Part shown: in pieces, positions 16,502 through 25,979 of the stretch
Layout: each line of letters begins with the position of its first letter
Position numbering within the stretch: position 1 is the first letter of the stretch
Assembly (NCBI GenBank): GCA_030374735.1
Contig: JASCIV010000205.1
Location: 1-32,284, forward strand
Length of the DNA stretch: 32,284 nt
DNA from: Gracilaria caudata
Lineage: Eukaryota; Rhodophyta; Florideophyceae; Gracilariales; Gracilariaceae
Direction: 5' to 3'
Notes under the pieces: model-generated
Told to the model about the DNA's origin: nothing
What the model saw: the letters and a program-made list of their open reading frames with translations, nothing else
Databases searched by the model: none
Translations under genes and position numbers: made by a program

Positions 16502-18643
16502 ATGCTGTGTTTCGCGGTATCGACGTCTCTCCCACACCGTGCTGCTCGCATTGCTACTTCACGTCGCGTCGTGCCCATGAAGCATGCCAAGTCGCGCGCA
16601 CAGCGCGTGCATCCGGTGGCCGCTGTGGCGTTGAGCTCGCCGCATATCCCGGACATTCACACGTATCGTCGTTTGTATCAGCGCTCTATTTGCGAGCCGG
16701 CGCAGTTCTGGAGAGAGATTGCGGACGCGTTTGTGTGGGACGGTGGCGTGCAGGATGATGCGCCGCAGGATGTGCTCGCGTATAACTTTGATCCGGCAGA
16801 TGAGAGTGGCGTTCGTATCTCGTTTTTAAAGCATCGTTTTACCAATGTTTGTTATAATGCGCTGGATCGATGGCTTCAACATCCGTCTAAAGCAGACTCG
16901 GTCGCGTTTTATTGCGAGGGAAATGAACCGGGACGACGTACCGTTGTCACTTTTCAGCAGCTCTCTGATATGGTGCAGCGCTTTGCCAACGTGTTGAAGC
17001 ATCAGTTCAACGTCAAGAAGGGCGATGTGGTCATCCTGTACATGCCAATGATCCCGCAACTGCCCGCAGCAATGCTTGCGTGCGCCCGCATTGGCGCCGT
17101 GCATTCCGTCGTGTTTGGCGGATTTAGTGCAGAAGCTCTGGCTGGTCGTATTGTAGACAGTCAAGCTTCCGTAGTTGTTGTCACTCAAAGCGTATTAAGA
17201 GCGGCGAAGACCATAGACCTCAAGAGCATTTCCGATCACGCAATTCGAATTGCTGCCAAGTCAGGACATAATGTCAAATATCAGGTTGTTACAAAGAGAC
17301 CCGGCACTGGCAAACTGGATCCCTCGTTACTGGAGGCTCCTCGTGATGTGGACTGGGACGTCGCTTTGGCAGCTGCCGATCCCACATGTCCCGTTGAATG
17401 GGTTGAAAGTGAGCACCCGTTGTTTGTGCTGTATACCAGTGGTAGTACTGGAAAGCCAAAAGGTGTTGTTCACACCACCGCTGGATATATGATCTACGCT
17501 GCCACGACATTCAAGTATACTTTTGACTATCAGCGCGAAGACGTCTTCTTCTCGACGTCGGATTGTGGATGGATTACAGGCCATTCTTATGTCACATATG
17601 GTCCGCTTCTTAATGGTGCTACACAGGTTTTGTACGAGGGTGTTCCCAATTATCCTACGCCTGCACGTCTTTGGCAAATAGTTCAGCACTACAAAGTAGC
17701 CCAATTGTACACTGCTCCAACCGTCATCCGCGCATTGAAAGGAGCCAAACCGCCAGCTGCCACTGGCACCAATCCGAACCCTTCCAGTTCGGACTGGGTT
17801 ACTCTTCATGATCGATCCAGTCTACGTGTGCTTGGTACCGTCGGAGAACCCATAAACCCAGAGGCTTGGTTGTGGTATCATGACGTTGTGGGCGATAAGA
17901 AATGTGCTATTGTCGATACTTGGTGGCAGACTGAAACTGGCGGTCACTGCATCACTCCGTTACCGATTCCAGGCCTGCCGCTGAAGCCAGGCTGCGCCAT
18001 GATGCCGTTTTTCGGCATCGAACCTGCGCTTGTTGATGCGGAGGGTCGGGAATTAGAAGGGCCTGCTGAGGGATTCTTGGTGATTAAAAAGGCGTGGCCT
18101 TCAACGCTTCGCACTGTATATCGTGATCATAAACGCATGGAAGATACGTATTTTTCTCGATTCCCGGGCTACTATATGACCGGTGACGGCGCCCGACGCG
18201 ATGCTGATGGTCATTACTGGCTTACTGGTCGCGTTGATGATATATTGAATGTCAGTGGACATCGAATTGGAACGGCTGAGGTTGAGTCCGCTTTGGTGTT
18301 ACACGACGCTGTGGCGGAGGCAGCTGTTGTGGGGATTCCACATGATGTGAAGGGAGAAGCGTTGTATGCATATGTATCGCTGATGAGTGGTATTGAGACC
18401 AGTGAGGAACTGAGGAAATCAATCCGCATGTGTGTGAGAACTGAGATTGGGCCGTTTGCCGCCCCGGATACAATTCAATGGGCCCCAGCTCTTCCGAAGA
18501 CTCGATCTGGAAAGATCATGCGCCGAATCTTACGAAAGATTGCTACCAATGGTCTTGACACTCTGAGGGAAGACCTTGGTGATACGAGTACATTGACGGA
18601 TCCTGGGGTTATTGATATGTTGTTGTCGACGTATGGAAAGTAA
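16502..18643 (+). CDS. ACS: Acetyl-CoA synthetase (AMP-forming acetate-CoA ligase)
   Basis: It activates acetate to acetyl-CoA through acetyl-AMP. The adenylation motifs are complete: YTSGSTGKPKGVVHT (P-loop-like A3), SDCGWITGHSYVTYGPL, DTWWQTETGGHCITP, YYMTGDGARRDADGHYWLTGRVDD, LNVSGHRIGTAEVE and the C-terminal PKTRSGKIMRR with the catalytic lysine that is acetylation-controlled in this family. The start is uncertain. ATG 16502 (G at -3) gives 713 residues and a Ser/Arg/Ala-rich leader (MLCFAVSTSLPHRAARIATS) that could target plastid or mitochondrion; ATG 16577 gives 688 residues, nearer the usual 650. Farther upstream in-frame ATGs exist, but the sequence there is not protein-like. Intronless. 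It starts divergently from the membrane-protein gene. Confidence 0.95.
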   Translation: MLCFAVSTSLPHRAARIATSRRVVPMKHAKSRAQRVHPVAAVALSSPHIPDIHTYRRLYQRSICEPAQFWREIADAFVWDGGVQDDAPQDVLAYNFDPADESGVRISFLKHRFTNVCYNALDRWLQHPSKADSVAFYCEGNEPGRRTVVTFQQLSDMVQRFANVLKHQFNVKKGDVVILYMPMIPQLPAAMLACARIGAVHSVVFGGFSAEALAGRIVDSQASVVVVTQSVLRAAKTIDLKSISDHAIRIAAKSGHNVKYQVVTKRPGTGKLDPSLLEAPRDVDWDVALAAADPTCPVEWVESEHPLFVLYTSGSTGKPKGVVHTTAGYMIYAATTFKYTFDYQREDVFFSTSDCGWITGHSYVTYGPLLNGATQVLYEGVPNYPTPARLWQIVQHYKVAQLYTAPTVIRALKGAKPPAATGTNPNPSSSDWVTLHDRSSLRVLGTVGEPINPEAWLWYHDVVGDKKCAIVDTWWQTETGGHCITPLPIPGLPLKPGCAMMPFFGIEPALVDAEGRELEGPAEGFLVIKKAWPSTLRTVYRDHKRMEDTYFSRFPGYYMTGDGARRDADGHYWLTGRVDDILNVSGHRIGTAEVESALVLHDAVAEAAVVGIPHDVKGEALYAYVSLMSGIETSEELRKSIRMCVRTEIGPFAAPDTIQWAPALPKTRSGKIMRRILRKIATNGLDTLREDLGDTSTLTDPGVIDMLLSTYGK

Positions 18644-20145
18644 GTATATATGGCGTGAGTTCTGTGTTTATATGGTGTTGTTTATCTTCTCTTTCTGTTT
18701 GCCCTTGATGGAATCCAGTAGCAATTCGGATGAATGCCAAGAGTTAATAGCGATTGGTGTGATTGTTTTTTGAGACATTTTGTGCTTTGGAGCTTGGTCT
18801 CTTTACCACACAATGACTTTTGAGTTGGAGTTTTTCAAGGAGTGTCAAGCTCCCCTTTGTTTTCGTATGGGGTGATTTGCATTTGGTGGAGTGGTATAGT
18901 CAGGTCACCCTCTTTGTGCACCGCAGTTCTGAACCAATCTACAGCACAAAGGATGCTGCGCATCGCGATATATCTCTTTCACGAGTTTATCGCTCTGCTC
19001 GATATCGAATATCGATATAGCAAAAGTGGCAAATTGCCAAACTCTATTGCTCGAGATCTTCCATTCATAAGTGGGGTTCACAGTCTCAGGGTTGAAGGTC
19101 GATCTTTCGTGCTTTTGTACGACGATAGCCGAACATGCTGTTCGGTTGAGGAAGAGCGTTGATTGGTTTCATACACATCTAGAACATGCCCTATGATGCT
19201 TTTCTGCAGATTGATGAAACACTGAAGCGCAGTGTTAATAGACAGACTTCAGGTTGTGATTCTTTTTTTTTGCGGATTGACGAAGCAATAAAGAGTATGT
19301 CTCATGGGACAAGCTTCAGTCCCGAAACCGCTCAGCATGAGGTGTGCAGATTTATCTCGGGAGGTTATAGTCTGAGCTAGCAGCAAGAACTAACAGCAAC
19401 ATTGGCTCGTGAGCCGACACGCACGTGCGATGCGGATTTACCGAAGGGTAGATTTATATAGTTACTGACGAGTTGTTTGTGAGCAGACATGTATCTGCAA
19501 TCATCTGGGTCACAACTTGTGACTCACAAGTCCCCCGGAAAACTCAATTTATTCTTCAGCTTCTCGTTTGTAACGACTATTTACGTCACAGGACACACCC
19601 AGTGCTCAACCAAGAAGAAGATGGTACCCTGACGAGCGCCCATTGTGAAGATATGCCCATTCGGGGAAGTTGTAGCGCGCAGGACATCCAGTGAAATTTG
19701 TCAGAGGATTGGCCAGAGAAGCTGCTATGATGTCCAATGGAAGAAACTCTTTGAATCACAGCGGAAATGATTTCAATGAACACTGCTTCGAGTACAGAAA
19801 GGACAACAACAACACGAAGACTTCCAAGTATTGGAAGGGAAGGCTGATTCGGCCTTCCTGATATGAGACGAGGCGACAAAGGCATACGCACAACAGGGAT
19901 GTGTTCAGCCGCTATTAGTTACAGCGACAGGGCTAGTAGCTTTGCTAACTTTTGTATCAAAACACCTCATGTTCATCAGCGGCGCTGGGTGCTTTTGGCT
20001 AAACCACATGCTCAAGTCCTCTATTGTTCCAGTCTTCGCCACCAAAATGTTACCAATCCAGTTTCACTGAGAGTTTCTTTGCCAACGCCAAGCACAACAG
20101 TAGGGGTTTGAAATGCTGATTAGTTACCAGATTGCTTCACCGAAA
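18644..20145. other. Intergenic region of 1.5 kb without a recognised gene
   Basis: The acetyl-CoA synthetase and the next gene converge here. Noted: overlapping 15-bp palindromes GTCACAA-C-TTGTGAC (19509-19523) and CTTGTGA-C-TCACAAG (19516-19530), and two abutting hairpins at 19821-19837 and 19838-19858. A 64-codon frame (19186-19380) repeats a FLxIDExxK-like segment twice but has no recognisable domain. A minus-strand frame near 19586-19885 has one hydrophobic stretch; I do not call either a gene. Confidence 0.5.
19821..19858. repeat. Two abutting small hairpins
   Basis: CTTCCAA-GTA-TTGGAAG (19821-19837) is followed directly by GGAAGGC-7 nt-GCCTTCC (19838-19858). They lie in a convergent 3' region. 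A role in transcript ends is possible but not shown. Confidence 0.5.
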
Positions 20146-20814
20146 TTAGAACTCTCTGCGCTGACGTAGTCGTCGCCCTGTATCTCCCCTGCTCAGAGAC
20201 CTTTTGCGTTTATGACCACCTCGCACGCGCTCCCTCCGCCCGCGACTGCGAAGTTCGCCATCTCGACGACGCATTGCTCGAATGCAGGCAGACACAGCCT
20301 TTTGTACTTCAAGCAGCGCTGACCTCGCCTCGTCCACATCCTTGTCCATCTGTTTCGCTGCACAAGCCGAGCAGTACCGGTTGCAGTCCTCGCACTGTTT
20401 CTTTGCCACCAACGTAGCTAGTACAGAGGCTTTGACGGCCTTGGCTGCTCCAACTTGCCACATGTAACTCGAAGCGGCAAACCCGGCTTGGCGGTACTTC
20501 TGCCTCAGAATTTCGCTAGCCCGCACAAGACGACCAAGACTCCGACTTCCCTTGAGCTCCAAAATGCCGCTTGGAAGAGAGCTTGAGGATCTGGCCCATG
20601 CAGCTCGGACCTGGTTGCAAGGCCTCGTGACTGTGCCAGTCACCACTTCCTCCATCCATGACGTGATCAGCATAAAGTCTTCCACGTCGGCTAGAAGATC
20701 TTCGTCTCCCCGCACGAGAAAGAACTCGTGTTTTCTTTCCAGTGCTGTCTCGAGGGAGAGCAGCAAGAGGTGCAGGGAGAGCAGAAGATTGCTCACGTAA
20801 TTCACACAATTCAT
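20146..20814 (-). CDS. Unrecognised 222-residue protein with Cys4 knuckle and basic tail
   Basis: I do not recognise this protein. The start is the ATG at 20812-20814: a TATA box (TATAAAAG, minus strand, 21034-21041) lies upstream, and no other minus-strand ATG falls between the expected transcription start (about 21005) and this codon. Residues 5-25 (NYVSNLLLSLHLLLLSLETAL) are hydrophobic and could be a signal anchor or a buried helix. The middle is Ala-rich helix. CEDCNRYCSAC (141-151) has a C-x2-C-x3-C-x2-C spacing that could bind zinc or form disulfides. Residues 180-222 are about half Arg/Lys (MRRRDGE, GHKRKRSLSRG), like a nuclear or RNA-binding tail. The open frame extends further upstream but with no ATG. 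Confidence 0.6.
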   Translation of the reverse strand: MNCVNYVSNLLLSLHLLLLSLETALERKHEFFLVRGDEDLLADVEDFMLITSWMEEVVTGTVTRPCNQVRAAWARSSSSLPSGILELKGSRSLGRLVRASEILRQKYRQAGFAASSYMWQVGAAKAVKASVLATLVAKKQCEDCNRYCSACAAKQMDKDVDEARSALLEVQKAVSACIRAMRRRDGELRSRGRRERVRGGHKRKRSLSRGDTGRRLRQRREF

Positions 20815-21678
20815 GTCCGTCGTGTGTCTCCGGGTTGCGGTGGTTAAGACTTGTGAGCAGAAGGCAGAAGAGCAGAAGAGGTATGGCAAGGATGTATTTC
20901 TTCCCGAGAGCAGACGTAGGGAAGGGGAGCACAATAAAGTAGATGGGTTGGGGTGATGGGGTAGGGAGCGAAAAGAGTGAAAGTAATTTGAAGGTTGAGG
21001 TTGGTGGTGTGCATGGGATCGAGACCGGAACCGCTTTTATAGTGGACGAGAAGGAGAGAGAGAGAAGGTCAGCAAAGAATCCCAAAATGTCGGTGAGACA
21101 TAGTCAGCAACAGCAGATGAAGAGAGAGGGGAGCCACGCAATTCTTCAACAGAATCTTCGTCGTTTGCTGCAATCGTTTTGAAACTGGAAGCTGCTAACT
21201 CATAGAACCAAGTTCAAATTGCAATGCTGGGAGTCTTCGATACCGTTTCAGGAACATATCCGCTCAATTCCTTCCGCAGCAACTCTCCACCCCCTTTTCG
21301 CAATGAACTGTGCTCCCCAGTAGCATAGAACTGTACAGTCTGAGAAAATCAAAAGGTTATGATTCGGTGTTTCGTGGAGAGCCTTCTTCGAGATGTCAGA
21401 AACCACGTGAACTGCGTCAAACAAATAGAGAAATGTTTAGGAAACAAAACCAGTGTCATGTTGCGACTTTGGAGACTAAAGTTTGGACATGAAAGCATGT
21501 TAAAGTCCTGAAACTGGCATATGCATGTGCCTCCAGCGAACAGGATCAAGTCTGCCAACTTCAGACTGACTATAACCCGTAGTCTCCCCATGTCTCTCCT
21601 TTGATTCGGTCGATGTGTGGATCCATGAAGAGATCTTCCCGAGGTTTGTACAGTATATAGTGTTTGTTATGAAGTTGT
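20815..21678. promoter_or_regulatory. 5' leader and upstream region of the Cys4 gene
   Basis: It holds the minus-strand TATA box at 21034-21041 and a GA-rich tract (about 21050-21066, and again 21118-21133). The rest, up to the 3' end of the DNA-repair gene at 21679, shows no gene. The pyrimidine-rich leader on the minus strand is open in two frames at once because it is low in stop-like words. Confidence 0.4.
21034..21041 (-). promoter_or_regulatory. TATA box of the Cys4 protein gene
   Basis: TATAAAAG on the minus strand, 220 bp before the chosen ATG. It implies a leader of roughly 190 nt whose first ATG is the gene start. Confidence 0.5.
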
Positions 21679-22587
21679 TCATGGGCTCTTGTAGCTCGTT
21701 GGGTTCTTCTTTACCATTTCTACGTACTTCTTTTTCGTATCATCAGCACAGTGCTTCGTCGCGTTCTTCACAGCTTCCAAGCTCATATGTTCTTTGAACT
21801 GCTCCACAAAGCGCATCATGAACCCTTCGTCATACCTCGCAACTTCTCGGAGAATCCACCCGATGCTGGTCTTCGCAAATCGTTCGGGTCGTTGGACAAC
21901 GATACTGCTATTTTTCCAGATAAGGTCTCTGAATTTCTCATTCTTTGCAAATGAAACAAAAGTGACAACACTACAACGTGCTTGCCACAGGTTTTCGGCT
22001 GTCCGCCAAGAGGAGATACTAAGGGCGAAATTATCGTCATGACGCTGGATCATCTTTGCAAGTACCCGGCCGCAAAACGAATCAACAGTGCCCCATGTGC
22101 GAATCAGGTCTTCTTTAAACAGTTCTTCAAATAGGGAAATCAAACCGCAGTTTTGTGATGGAGAAGATGTGGCGACAATACCAGAATATACGGCGGCTGC
22201 CACCTTATCTTCGCTGAAAGAAGATTCAAAAAGAGCTCTTATCAACAGCTTATTGAACGTTGGGTCTGAACCGTTCTTTGTTCGTGTAGTTAGTTCATGT
22301 TCTTGAACCCATGCTTTTACAGTCTTTTCAACTACTGGTAGCCGTACGCCACGGCATGGTAATTCGTTCCGCAAGTAACGTTCTATCCACGGCTTATACG
22401 ACGCATCTGCAACATCTTCGAGACGAGTACTCAAGTCTTTTGCCAGCTGAGTTGTCGATCGCCTTGTAGGCGTGGCGGATATCACCGGTCTCTTCGAGCG
22501 TCGTGGAGACTCGCGTAATTGCAGGCGTCTCTTCGTGGCAAAGGAGCGTGTGATTGGCCTCGAGGGAACAAATAAAGGTTTGGTCAT
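21679..22587 (-). CDS. DNA alkylation repair protein, AlkD-like HEAT-repeat family
   Basis: The protein has 302 residues, ATG at 22585-22587. AlkD-type glycosylases remove bulky or cationic alkylated bases (such as N3- and N7-alkylpurines) using a curved stack of HEAT-like helices. Family features: YLRNELPCRGVRLP (71-84), WGTVDSFCGRVLAKMI (165-180, with the W-x3-D of the active cleft), ENLWQARCSVVTFVSFAK (199-215) and KTSIGWILREVARYDEGFMMRFV (249-271). The Trp/Asp/Trp set expected for catalysis (W165, D169, W201) is present by motif alignment. The first 45 residues are Arg/Ser/Thr-rich with almost no acid, consistent with an organelle leader or a nuclear signal. It is full length for the family with this leader. 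Intronless. Confidence 0.88.
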   Translation of the reverse strand: MTKPLFVPSRPITRSFATKRRLQLRESPRRSKRPVISATPTRRSTTQLAKDLSTRLEDVADASYKPWIERYLRNELPCRGVRLPVVEKTVKAWVQEHELTTRTKNGSDPTFNKLLIRALFESSFSEDKVAAAVYSGIVATSSPSQNCGLISLFEELFKEDLIRTWGTVDSFCGRVLAKMIQRHDDNFALSISSWRTAENLWQARCSVVTFVSFAKNEKFRDLIWKNSSIVVQRPERFAKTSIGWILREVARYDEGFMMRFVEQFKEHMSLEAVKNATKHCADDTKKKYVEMVKKNPTSYKSP

Positions 22588-24021
22588 TTGGATGGGTTTG
22601 ACGGCGTCAGTGTGCGGCGGGTTTGAAGATCCGAGTCAGAGCCCCGAATCAAAGCAGAGAAATCCGTATGGTTTTGAAGTAAAGCCGCTAGCGAGATACG
22701 TGGAAGGAGAACCGGACGATGGTCAGAGCAAGAAGTGACGCAAAGGCGCTCTGCTATTGAGGCGGCGGAAAAGGGCAAGCATTTTCAATGTGGCATTGCG
22801 GACCTTGCCTTACCCTTGTAGTTTCTCTCTCTCCAGAAACGTCATTCTTCTCGTTAATAACAACGCGGTGCCCTTGTGGACAGCACGAGGCATCGACGAT
22901 TGACTGCCACGCTAATAAAATGTAATTTCTCGCATGCGTGTGGGTTCGCCCGACGCTTCTCTCTCTCCTTTGCAGGTGCAGTAGTTCTCTCTTTTACAGG
23001 TGCAATAGTTCTCTCTCGGCCTTTCTAGTGAGAGAGCGTTTTTTCGACGAAGACGCTACGCAGTAAGTCGTAATTAGACTTACGTGCTCATATAAAGAAG
23101 AAGAAGTTCTCTCTCTCTCTCTATTTATGGGTATCTTAGCCTACCCTTGGAAGTTACGGCATATTATAAAGCGCTTCTGGACAAAGAAACATTCTTTCAC
23201 GAGGTAGGCCAGCACCTATTCAGGCCATGTGCAATGGTTCAATTACAACGTACTGCAGAGCGTCTCTGTGCACAGAAGCACTCTCTCACCAAATAAACCA
23301 ACATTCTTTCAGGCAACTTCTCGATGATATCTGCAACTGTCAATCCTCGACGATCTTGAGAAGGCGGTAAGCATACTCTTCGAGACAAAGTCCACAATGG
23401 ACAAGGTTAAACAAAATGCTCTACGTCATTCAGTACATTAGCGCGACACTTGCACAATAGCCTCTTTCCTGACAAATGCGATCCAAGCGGATGTCACAGA
23501 CAATTGTGACAGAGCTACTTGTGCTTGCCTAAGAGGTACCCTGTTTCCGATAGAAGCGGGCATTGGTTTCAACAGTGGTTCCATTCTTTACAACGTGTGT
23601 GAATCACGGGATATCCTTATGCACCTCGTCTGTCCCTACTCTCACAACCCTTCTGGACTCAACCCGAAACCATCGTCTAGTTCCATTCTTCGTATTTTAG
23701 AATAGACGAAACCCACCCTTGCATGCGCCGGGAGCAATACTTTTCCTAGACCTGTATGAGGAATGGCTTTCTTTCTCAGACGCTACCCGGCCTGGGAAAG
23801 AACATTTAGTTTTGAAGCATATCTTCATGAAGAGCTCCACAAAGCAGAACATTGTTGATCACACGGCAGCGATGTGAAGCGAGAGAGAGGTTTACAAAGG
23901 TTGACTCATCCCGTATCAGATGTTCGCCGAACAGGTTAAGACAAGTGTCTCACTTCTCACTACCATTCTCTTTGGTCGCATGTAGCACTACTGTCATCAG
24001 GTGGTGTATTCAGTTCTGTTC
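22588..24021. other. Intergenic region of 1.4 kb without a recognised gene
   Basis: It contains CT-rich low-complexity blocks: a TC dinucleotide run (about 23109-23122) and tandem 24-bp units at 22973-23020. No frame longer than about 60 codons is protein-like beyond the first 150 bp, which is the leader region of the repair gene. Confidence 0.55.
22973..23020 (+). repeat. Two tandem 24-bp units, pyrimidine tract plus CAGGTGCA
   Basis: Units 22973-22996 and 22997-23020 share CAGGTGCA(G/A)TAGTTCTCTCT and differ mainly in the last bases. A further CT-tract with CAG precedes the first. Each junction (CTCTCCTTTGCAG, CTCTCTTTTACAG) resembles a 3' splice site. Confidence 0.6.
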
Positions 24022-25092
24022 CTAAGCTTTCTTCTTACCACGCTTCACTGCTTTTTTCTTTTTGCCTTCATTCCGGCTTTCCTTACGCTCTTTCAAATTC
24101 CTGTCCCGTCGTTCCTGTCTTGAGCGCTTCTCGTCTTCGACAGCCTTTACTCTCTTTGCCCATTCCTCCTTACTCTTCTCATGCCTTCTCTTTTCCTTAC
24201 GTATAGATTTTCTGATCTTTCCCACATCATCCTTCACAGAATCACCTCTCGCTCGTCGAATCGCCTTTTCTACCTCTCGCTCCTTTACCTTCTCTGAAAT
24301 TTCCCCATGGGATACAGATTCGGGGTTTGCCTCACTGACGGGTTTCGATTGATCTTTCGCGTGTTGTCTCTTCAACAGTTCTTTCTCCTCTCTTTCCTTC
24401 GTGGCCGTTTCAAGCTGCTTCTGCAGCTCGAGAAGCTTCTTTTGACTAAGTTTCCGACGTTTGGATTTCCGGGGCTTATCATCATCAGACGCAAATCCAG
24501 AAAGCCTGGCGGTCTCCACAGTAGGTTCTGAAGACTTCTCTTTGTTCTCCGTAGCTTGATCGGTAGGAACTTTGTCATTACCTCCTGAAGAGTTTTCCTT
24601 TTCTTCATTGGTGCTGGAAGGCTTGTTCTTTTTGTCTTTGTTCCTCTTTTCGATCTTTCTCTTCTTCGCCTTGTCCGCCCTTGCCTCTTCCCGCTTCCGT
24701 TTCCTTTCATTACGTGTCTGTGCACTTTGCTCATCATCAGCCTTTCTCTCAGCCCTCTTTTCCTCAATCTTTTGTCGTAGTTTCTGTCTCAACTGTTTCC
24801 GTTCCTCATCTTCATTAGCAGCATCAGCTGGTAAGCTCTCTTTCCTTCTCCGCCGCGCTCTTTTCGTTTTCTTCGCCTTGGAGGACTGCTTTGTCTCAGA
24901 AGTATCACCTTTGGGGGATTTGCTCACTTTCTCGCCGACAGAGATATCAGCACCGTAGCTAGATTTAGGAATCAAATCAAGAATCTTTCGCATCCAAATC
25001 TCATCATCTTGCTTGTAGTACTTTTCGGTGTCTCCTTCGGGGCTTTTCACAGGGGCCATGTCGTCTACTGGAGCCTGAATGACCGACACCAT
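24022..25092 (-). CDS. SURF6: SURF6 family nucleolar ribosome-biogenesis protein
   Basis: From ATG 25090-25092 the protein has 356 residues. SURF6 (yeast Rrp14) acts in the nucleolus in pre-rRNA processing for both subunits. The C-terminal domain is diagnostic: EKAIRRARGDSVKDDVGKIRKS (about 280-300), then KEKRRHEKSKEEWAKRVKAVE and a KQxxRxxNLxxRK-like end (RQERRDRNLKERKESR) before a poly-Lys tail. The start has a conserved-looking YYKQDDEIWMRKILDLIP helix, and the middle is almost entirely Lys/Arg/Glu/Asp (long coiled or disordered charged segment). Several KKRK-type nuclear signals are present. The protein is so charged that the mirror strand is Ser/Phe/Leu-rich and open too. Intronless. Confidence 0.85.
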   Translation of the reverse strand: MVSVIQAPVDDMAPVKSPEGDTEKYYKQDDEIWMRKILDLIPKSSYGADISVGEKVSKSPKGDTSETKQSSKAKKTKRARRRRKESLPADAANEDEERKQLRQKLRQKIEEKRAERKADDEQSAQTRNERKRKREEARADKAKKRKIEKRNKDKKNKPSSTNEEKENSSGGNDKVPTDQATENKEKSSEPTVETARLSGFASDDDKPRKSKRRKLSQKKLLELQKQLETATKEREEKELLKRQHAKDQSKPVSEANPESVSHGEISEKVKEREVEKAIRRARGDSVKDDVGKIRKSIRKEKRRHEKSKEEWAKRVKAVEDEKRSRQERRDRNLKERKESRNEGKKKKAVKRGKKKA

Positions 25093-25979
25093 CTGCACAG
25101 GCTAAGGAGCTGATAGGCCGGCGAAATAGGAGCAACTTGACCAGAGTGTCTTCTATTGATCAAAAACTCAACGAGTACGCAATGAGCGGCTGCAGGGCGG
25201 CAAGCGCGGCGTCGAAGGCGTTTAAAAGGGCTAACCTTCCTTTTGTAGACGGGATGCTGGCAGCTCCATTCGTATGCTTACAACAGCACGAGAAGGAGCC
25301 CACATCAGAAGCAAAGCTGCCTTATCTGCTCTTAAGATAGTGCCCGCTGATCCCAGCATGGAGCTGCGACCGACGTCGTGCCTTTACATTGATGCATTTT
25401 CTTGATCCAAATAAATTAATTATTATAGCGTTCCACGTAAACTCTATCCCCTGGCCTGGCAATCACCTCCAAAGTCGAAACTATGGAAGGTGCAAACCCT
25501 GTACTAATGGCACGACAATAATAACCGCCGATACGTCCATACCCGACGTAAAGGCGGGGTGGAAAGAAGAGAACGTCCTTACTGCAGAGGGCATTGAAGT
25601 GGGAGAGCACAATTTCTAAGGCACAGCAACCATTGAATTAAAAGAAGTAAACGGCTAAACCCCCAAAACTGACGTTTCGCAAGAAAAGTATCGTTGCGAC
25701 GAGCAAATAGATTCTTTCCGCTGAGTTTGAATCGAGCTGGTTCTCGATGCCTGATTCCACACCGCAATCACGCTCTTCGTTAGTATGCCACACTATGATG
25801 AAACATGATAGACAAACTCATTTTCCTCAAAGCAGGCCTTTTCTCTACGTCCATTGTTTGAAGATAGCAGTTGCAGGATGGGGTGGAGGGGGGATGTTAA
25901 AATGCTGATTCTAGCTTTGCCAATCCAAGTACATAAACCACAACAGACTTAGAACTCATCTTCTCCCAATCCAATGCAG
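25093..25979. other. Spacer between SURF6 and the DUF1963 gene
   Basis: About 890 bp. No convincing gene. On the minus strand 25416-25535 reads a protein-like end (GRIGGYYCRAIS, then VIARPGDRVYVERYNN and TAA), but there is no ATG in that frame. It could be the last exon of a small gene or chance. Confidence 0.4.

Noticed and set aside
16001..16537. 178-codon minus-strand frame near the acetyl-CoA synthetase start
   Set aside because: Arg/Cys/Thr-rich translation of CpG-rich leader DNA; several frames are open there at once, and no motif is present.
19586..19885. Minus-strand frame of about 100 codons with one hydrophobic stretch
   Set aside because: ATG exists only as a third codon, there is no homolog that I recognise, and the hydrophobic stretch is weak evidence alone.
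20516..21085. 189-codon minus-strand frame overlapping the Cys4 gene, with a hydrophobic start
   Set aside because: It lacks an ATG at its start, ignores the TATA/first-ATG logic, and becomes Arg/Ser low-complexity where it overlaps the preferred frame.
24062..24958. Plus-strand frames (up to 128 codons) opposite SURF6
   Set aside because: They are the Phe/Leu/Ser mirror of Lys/Glu-rich codons and have no membrane topology that makes sense.
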